Positions 60,867-64,000 of a stretch of DNA of 64,000 nt are shown piece by piece. Origin of the DNA: Leptospira sp. WS60.C2 (GTDB taxonomy: Bacteria; Spirochaetota; Leptospiria; Leptospirales; Leptospiraceae); assembly GCF_040833955.1 (NCBI RefSeq), contig NZ_CP162133.1, positions 124,001-188,000 of the forward strand, read 5' to 3'. The first letter of the stretch is position 1. Each line of letters starts with the position of its first letter. The notes beneath the pieces were generated by a model. The model saw only the letters and a list, made by a program, of their open reading frames with translations. It was not told the origin of the DNA and ran no database searches. A program made the translations under genes and the position numbers.

Positions 60867-63095
60867 TTATGAATTAACCTTTAATGAATGAGAATCATCT
60901 TCCAATCTGAGAATTTGGTCCATTTGTCCGAGTACGGCTGGTGATTTGGACACAATGAACACAGTCCATTCTCGATTTTTTTGGAGTAAGAGTTTTAAAC
61001 AAGAAGTTAACATTGGGGGAGGCAATTGGTCTAGGACTCCATCAATGAGAACAAGTTTGGGATTTCCGATTAAAGCCCGAGTTAACGCCAAAATTGTAGA
61101 TTGTACATTATCAAATGGATGACCGAACGTTAATAGTTGTGTATGAATCCCATTAGGAAGGGATTGAATGACTTTCCAGAGTCCAAGGCTATCTAAAAAA
61201 TCTCGAATTGTGATAAGAGAAATTTCTTCTCTACCAACTCGGATGTTTTCCAAAATCGTACCTTCAAAAATTTCATTTCCTCGAACTAAAACAGCAAACG
61301 ATTGGATTTGTTCCTTAGAGACTTCATGGATGTTTTGATGGTTGTATTCCACAATACCAGAGTTTGGTTCGCGAAGTCCACTGATTAAATCGAGTAGGAT
61401 ATGTGCATCATAAGGTGTATTGGCAGTCACACCAATTGCTTTGCCAGCTTGCACCTTCAAATTGAATTGAGTGAAAATTTTATGTCCATTGGCCAAGGAA
61501 TAATCAATTCCCGAAAGTTGTACTTGGATTGCACCTTTTGGAACTTCAAAAGGTACTGTTTTTGCAGTAAGAGTTGGTAGATGGAAAACAGAATTAATTT
61601 TGTCTACAGCGGCAATCAAACTATAAAAACTATCTAGTTGTTTACCAAATTTAGAAATATCACTTAGAACTTTAGCGATGACAAGTTCTGCGGCCACCAA
61701 TTGTCCTATCGTCAATTGCCGATGGATGACTAAATAACCTCCAATTCCCAATACGATCGCACTAGCTAAGGCTTGTATACCGACAAGTCCAACGATTTGT
61801 TTAATAAAGATTGAAAAGTATTTTTTTCTGGCATAAAGATAATCACGAATTAGAGAATCTGCTCTTTCAACGGCAAAGTGAGAACCAAAGGTGGAGTGGA
61901 ATAATGCTGAATGACGAGAGATTTCTTCTAGCCATGCCGCTACTTTGTATTTTTCTTTTGAGATCTTTATATAATTTTCAGAGGCAGGTCTACCTAATTG
62001 ATAGATCACAAGATAAGCTCCAAAAAATAATACAAACAACGAGAACACAATAAAAATCGGATGGTAAAAGGAAATCAAAACAAAACCAATTACAGTTGTT
62101 AATACCACTGCCAATCCATCCACTAACAAGGAATGGATTGATTTTTGAATGGTCATTGTATCAAAAAAGCGATTTACGAGTTCTGGATTGTGATGTTTGT
62201 CCAGAGCATCTTGACGAATTCTCGGAAAACGAATGGCAAATTCAGTAGCGATACGAACAAAAACACGTCGTTGCAATATCTCCACTACATAAATCTGGAT
62301 CGTTTGCATAGCTCCAGCAAATCCCAAGAAAAAGACAACTAACAAAGTCAATATGATTACTGGTTGTAGAAGCACTCCGAAGGCGACAATGTTCACCAAA
62401 GAGGACGTTGCTACTGGAACTACTAAGGAAAGGATTCCTATTCCAATACCATAAATAACTACAATCCAAACATCATTTGATTCGATTCGAATCAAATGAT
62501 AAATTTGTTTCACTGCATCTTTCAAAGCAGAGGAAGTAAAACTTGCAACTTGAGGCGATGAAAAGGCAAAGGTAGGTTCGGCCACAATCCAATCAACAAC
62601 GTCCTTTGCAGATTTGATTTCGAACAACTTGAGAAGTTCTTTTTCAGAAATCCATTCTTCTTCGGTTACATGGTTATGAAGAGGTTTGATTAAATAAGAG
62701 GATGCATGATAACCAAGGACCGCGTAAATTTCAGGAAGGCCATAATCTTTACTTTTTAATTGGAATAAAAAAGGTGCTTCCCGTGTGATATAGGTTTTGA
62801 TCTCAACGATAGATTTTTGAACCAAATTGAGTTTGATTTGGTACTGGTGAGATGCGGCAATCAGATAGTCTAAAAATTCCAACTTTGCTTCGTGTGGAAA
62901 TTTACTGCGGAGGGAGCGGAAGCCCTCGATGATTTGACTTGGGATTGACTGAATGCTTAATGATTCGGATAAAAAATCAAGGATCGACTGTGCCAGGGTT
63001 TCTCCCGTGGACAGCCGAATGGGGAGTTCTGTTTCTTTTGGTTTGAAGAGTTGGTTTTTGAAGTGGCGAACCAACGATTGTGCTAGTTTTAACAT
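60867..63095 (-). CDS. ABC exporter-like protein with degenerate ATPase domain
   Basis: The 742-residue protein has an N-terminal unique part (1-200), an ABC exporter membrane domain with about five to six helices (about 208-460) and a nucleotide-binding-domain-like C-terminus (about 520-730). Every ATPase motif has decayed: Walker A reads GVTANTPYDA (555-564, no GK[ST]), the Q-loop has Arg605 for Gln, the signature reads GHPFDNVQ (658-665), Walker B is LVLIDG (Gly686 for Glu) and the H-loop reads SKSP. It cannot hydrolyse ATP by the known mechanism. It heads the operon with HlyD- and TolC-like genes. Confidence 0.9.
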   Translation of the reverse strand: MLKLAQSLVRHFKNQLFKPKETELPIRLSTGETLAQSILDFLSESLSIQSIPSQIIEGFRSLRSKFPHEAKLEFLDYLIAASHQYQIKLNLVQKSIVEIKTYITREAPFLFQLKSKDYGLPEIYAVLGYHASSYLIKPLHNHVTEEEWISEKELLKLFEIKSAKDVVDWIVAEPTFAFSSPQVASFTSSALKDAVKQIYHLIRIESNDVWIVVIYGIGIGILSLVVPVATSSLVNIVAFGVLLQPVIILTLLVVFFLGFAGAMQTIQIYVVEILQRRVFVRIATEFAIRFPRIRQDALDKHHNPELVNRFFDTMTIQKSIHSLLVDGLAVVLTTVIGFVLISFYHPIFIVFSLFVLFFGAYLVIYQLGRPASENYIKISKEKYKVAAWLEEISRHSALFHSTFGSHFAVERADSLIRDYLYARKKYFSIFIKQIVGLVGIQALASAIVLGIGGYLVIHRQLTIGQLVAAELVIAKVLSDISKFGKQLDSFYSLIAAVDKINSVFHLPTLTAKTVPFEVPKGAIQVQLSGIDYSLANGHKIFTQFNLKVQAGKAIGVTANTPYDAHILLDLISGLREPNSGIVEYNHQNIHEVSKEQIQSFAVLVRGNEIFEGTILENIRVGREEISLITIRDFLDSLGLWKVIQSLPNGIHTQLLTFGHPFDNVQSTILALTRALIGNPKLVLIDGVLDQLPPPMLTSCLKLLLQKNREWTVFIVSKSPAVLGQMDQILRLEDDSHSLKVNS

Positions 63096-63172
63096 GTGAA
63101 TTTTAATTCGTATTTTAGACTCGTCTTGACAAAACTTGGTTTTTGATTTTCCATCATTCAGTAGAGGTTTTT

Positions 63173-63778
63173 ATGAAAATAGTATATTCCAGTCTCTTAC
63201 TACTTATCTTCGGCATTTTTGGGTCTGTTCTTGCGGAAGAAAACTGTATTTATGAATACGATCCTTCCAAAACGAGCTTGGAATGGACTGCGTTCAAGTT
63301 TACAGAAAAAACAGGCGTTAAAGGTAAATTTGATTCAATTCGAGTATTTGGAAAAACCAAAGACAAATCGAAATATACCATCTCAGAAAAAATAAAATTT
63401 CAAATAGACAGTTTGTCCATAAATTCTGCCAACCCAGACCGCGATGCCAAAATCAAAAAATTCTTTTTTGGATCTGTCAAAGGGAACCAAAAGTTGACAG
63501 GAAATTTCTCTGAGATTGGTGCAGGTGAGTCTGGTAATGCCAAACTGAACCTTCAATACGGAAAATTCAAAACCTCACTTCCTGTTTCGTTTGTTTGGAA
63601 AGAAGATACTGTGGAAGTAGCTGGAACTGTGGATGTCGCTACACTTGGACTGACCCAAGGCTTAGTAAAATTAAATGCAGAGTGTAACGATTTGCACAAA
63701 GGATCCGATGGTGTGAGTAAACTTTGGCCAACAGTTGATGTGAAAGTAGTCTCTACATTCAAAAAAGTATGTAAGTAA
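63173..63778 (+). CDS. YceI-family periplasmic protein
   Basis: YceI proteins form a lipocalin-like barrel binding isoprenoid or other lipids. From ATG 63173 (AGAGG site 5 bases upstream; the frame is open to 63143) the protein has 201 residues with a signal peptide ending VLAEE. The YceI fold is suggested by YEYDPSKTSLEWTAFKFTEKTGVKG, KIKFQIDSLSINSANPDRDAKIKKFFFG (shortened), LQYGKFKTSLPVSF. It has Cys near both ends, as a possible disulfide. A TTGACA lies at 63126-63131 with no clear -10. Confidence 0.85.
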   Translation: MKIVYSSLLLLIFGIFGSVLAEENCIYEYDPSKTSLEWTAFKFTEKTGVKGKFDSIRVFGKTKDKSKYTISEKIKFQIDSLSINSANPDRDAKIKKFFFGSVKGNQKLTGNFSEIGAGESGNAKLNLQYGKFKTSLPVSFVWKEDTVEVAGTVDVATLGLTQGLVKLNAECNDLHKGSDGVSKLWPTVDVKVVSTFKKVCK

Positions 63779-63789
63779 TAAATCATCAA

Positions 63790-64000
63790 ATGTTAAACAC
63801 ATACATCAAAAAACTTTCCGCAAATGATCTCAATCTCTTTGTTGAGCTCATTTGTTTATTTGAAGATGTCTTTGAGATGAAAAACTTTCGATTACCAAAT
63901 CATAACTATTTACAATCTCTCCTTGCACGTGATGATTTTTTTGTATTCGTATCGATCTTGGAAGGAAAGGTAGTGGGTGGTCTCACCGCCTATCTTATTC
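63790..64000 (+). CDS. AAC(3)-I-like GNAT acetyltransferase, 3' end cut off
   Basis: The frame runs from ATG 63790 off the window end, 70 codons seen. The start (LICLFEDVFEMKNFRLPNHN, then YLQSLLARDDFFVFVSILEGKVVGGLTAYLI) closely resembles the opening of the aminoglycoside 3-N-acetyltransferase type I family (GNAT fold). Many such proteins in environmental bacteria are not proven resistance enzymes. It starts 11 bases after the YceI stop and may be co-transcribed. Confidence 0.75.
   Translation, partial: MLNTYIKKLSANDLNLFVELICLFEDVFEMKNFRLPNHNYLQSLLARDDFFVFVSILEGKVVGGLTAYLI

Overview
The window reads as a leptospiral chromosome, most likely Leptospira (saprophytic or otherwise cannot be told from this stretch). 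Reasons seen in the sequence: A+T-rich DNA, dense genes with frequent ATGA/TAATG overlaps and TTG/GTG starts, many short Cys-lipoproteins, an flbD-motA-motB-fliL block, an LPS gene (kdsB), a spirochaete-type radical SAM/SPASM protein and a DUF1574-type protein beside an MBOAT acyltransferase. I see no rRNA, tRNA, CRISPR array, insertion sequence or prophage. No stretch over 300 bases lacks a gene once the broken STAS gene at 27598-27902 is counted.

Layout. 1-6.7 kb: unknown proteins, a MotB-like protein without MotA, an aquaglyceroporin, malic enzyme, a phasin-like gene behind two palindromes, lipoproteins. 6.7-7.5 kb: a folded RNA-like element and an AbrB-type antitoxin/Doc toxin pair. 7.6-9.9 kb: exbB-exbD-exbD-tonB, read leftward, behind three 7-mers at 11-bp steps that look like a PHO box. 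10-14 kb: leftward operon with a BtuF-like protein and KtrA/KtrB potassium uptake. 14-18.5 kb: adenosine-deaminase-like enzyme, MATE exporter, cNMP-patatin fusion. 18.5-21.2 kb: zinc-ribbon membrane protein, helical protein and SPFH/SHOCT protein (YdjI-like module). 21.2-24.4 kb: DUF1549 (with a CXXCH motif) and DUF1501 pair of planctomycete type. 24.4-29.8 kb: porin O/P with a lipoprotein, gmd, a frameshifted STAS anti-sigma antagonist, a double cNMP regulator. 29-32.8 kb: TPR, VWA, Nudix, RNase D. 32.8-35.4 kb: purF-queD-queC. 35.4-38.6 kb: SGNH lipoprotein, MBOAT, DUF1574 (probable O-acylation set). 38.8-41.1 kb: transhydrogenase subunits pntAB and pntB, plus a NarL-type regulator. 41.1-47.6 kb, leftward: lysC, SurA-like chaperone, radical SAM/SPASM protein, SpsF/PseG-like fusion, TPR. 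47.7-51 kb: desaturase, small envelope proteins, MDR reductase. 51-56 kb: MCE protein, glycosyltransferase, flbD-motA-motB-fliL-kdsB. 56-63 kb: Kef-type antiporter and a tripartite exporter whose ABC subunit has lost all its ATPase motifs. 63-64 kb: YceI protein and the start of an AAC(3)-I-like acetyltransferase.

The most unusual items are the ATPase-dead ABC exporter, the radical SAM/SPASM protein carrying a decayed nucleotidyltransferase domain next to an intact SpsF/PseG-like fusion, the PHO-box-like array in front of the TonB energiser, the single-base frameshift in the STAS gene, and the structured element beside the hybrid toxin-antitoxin pair. All function calls come from reading motifs by eye; no database search was run.
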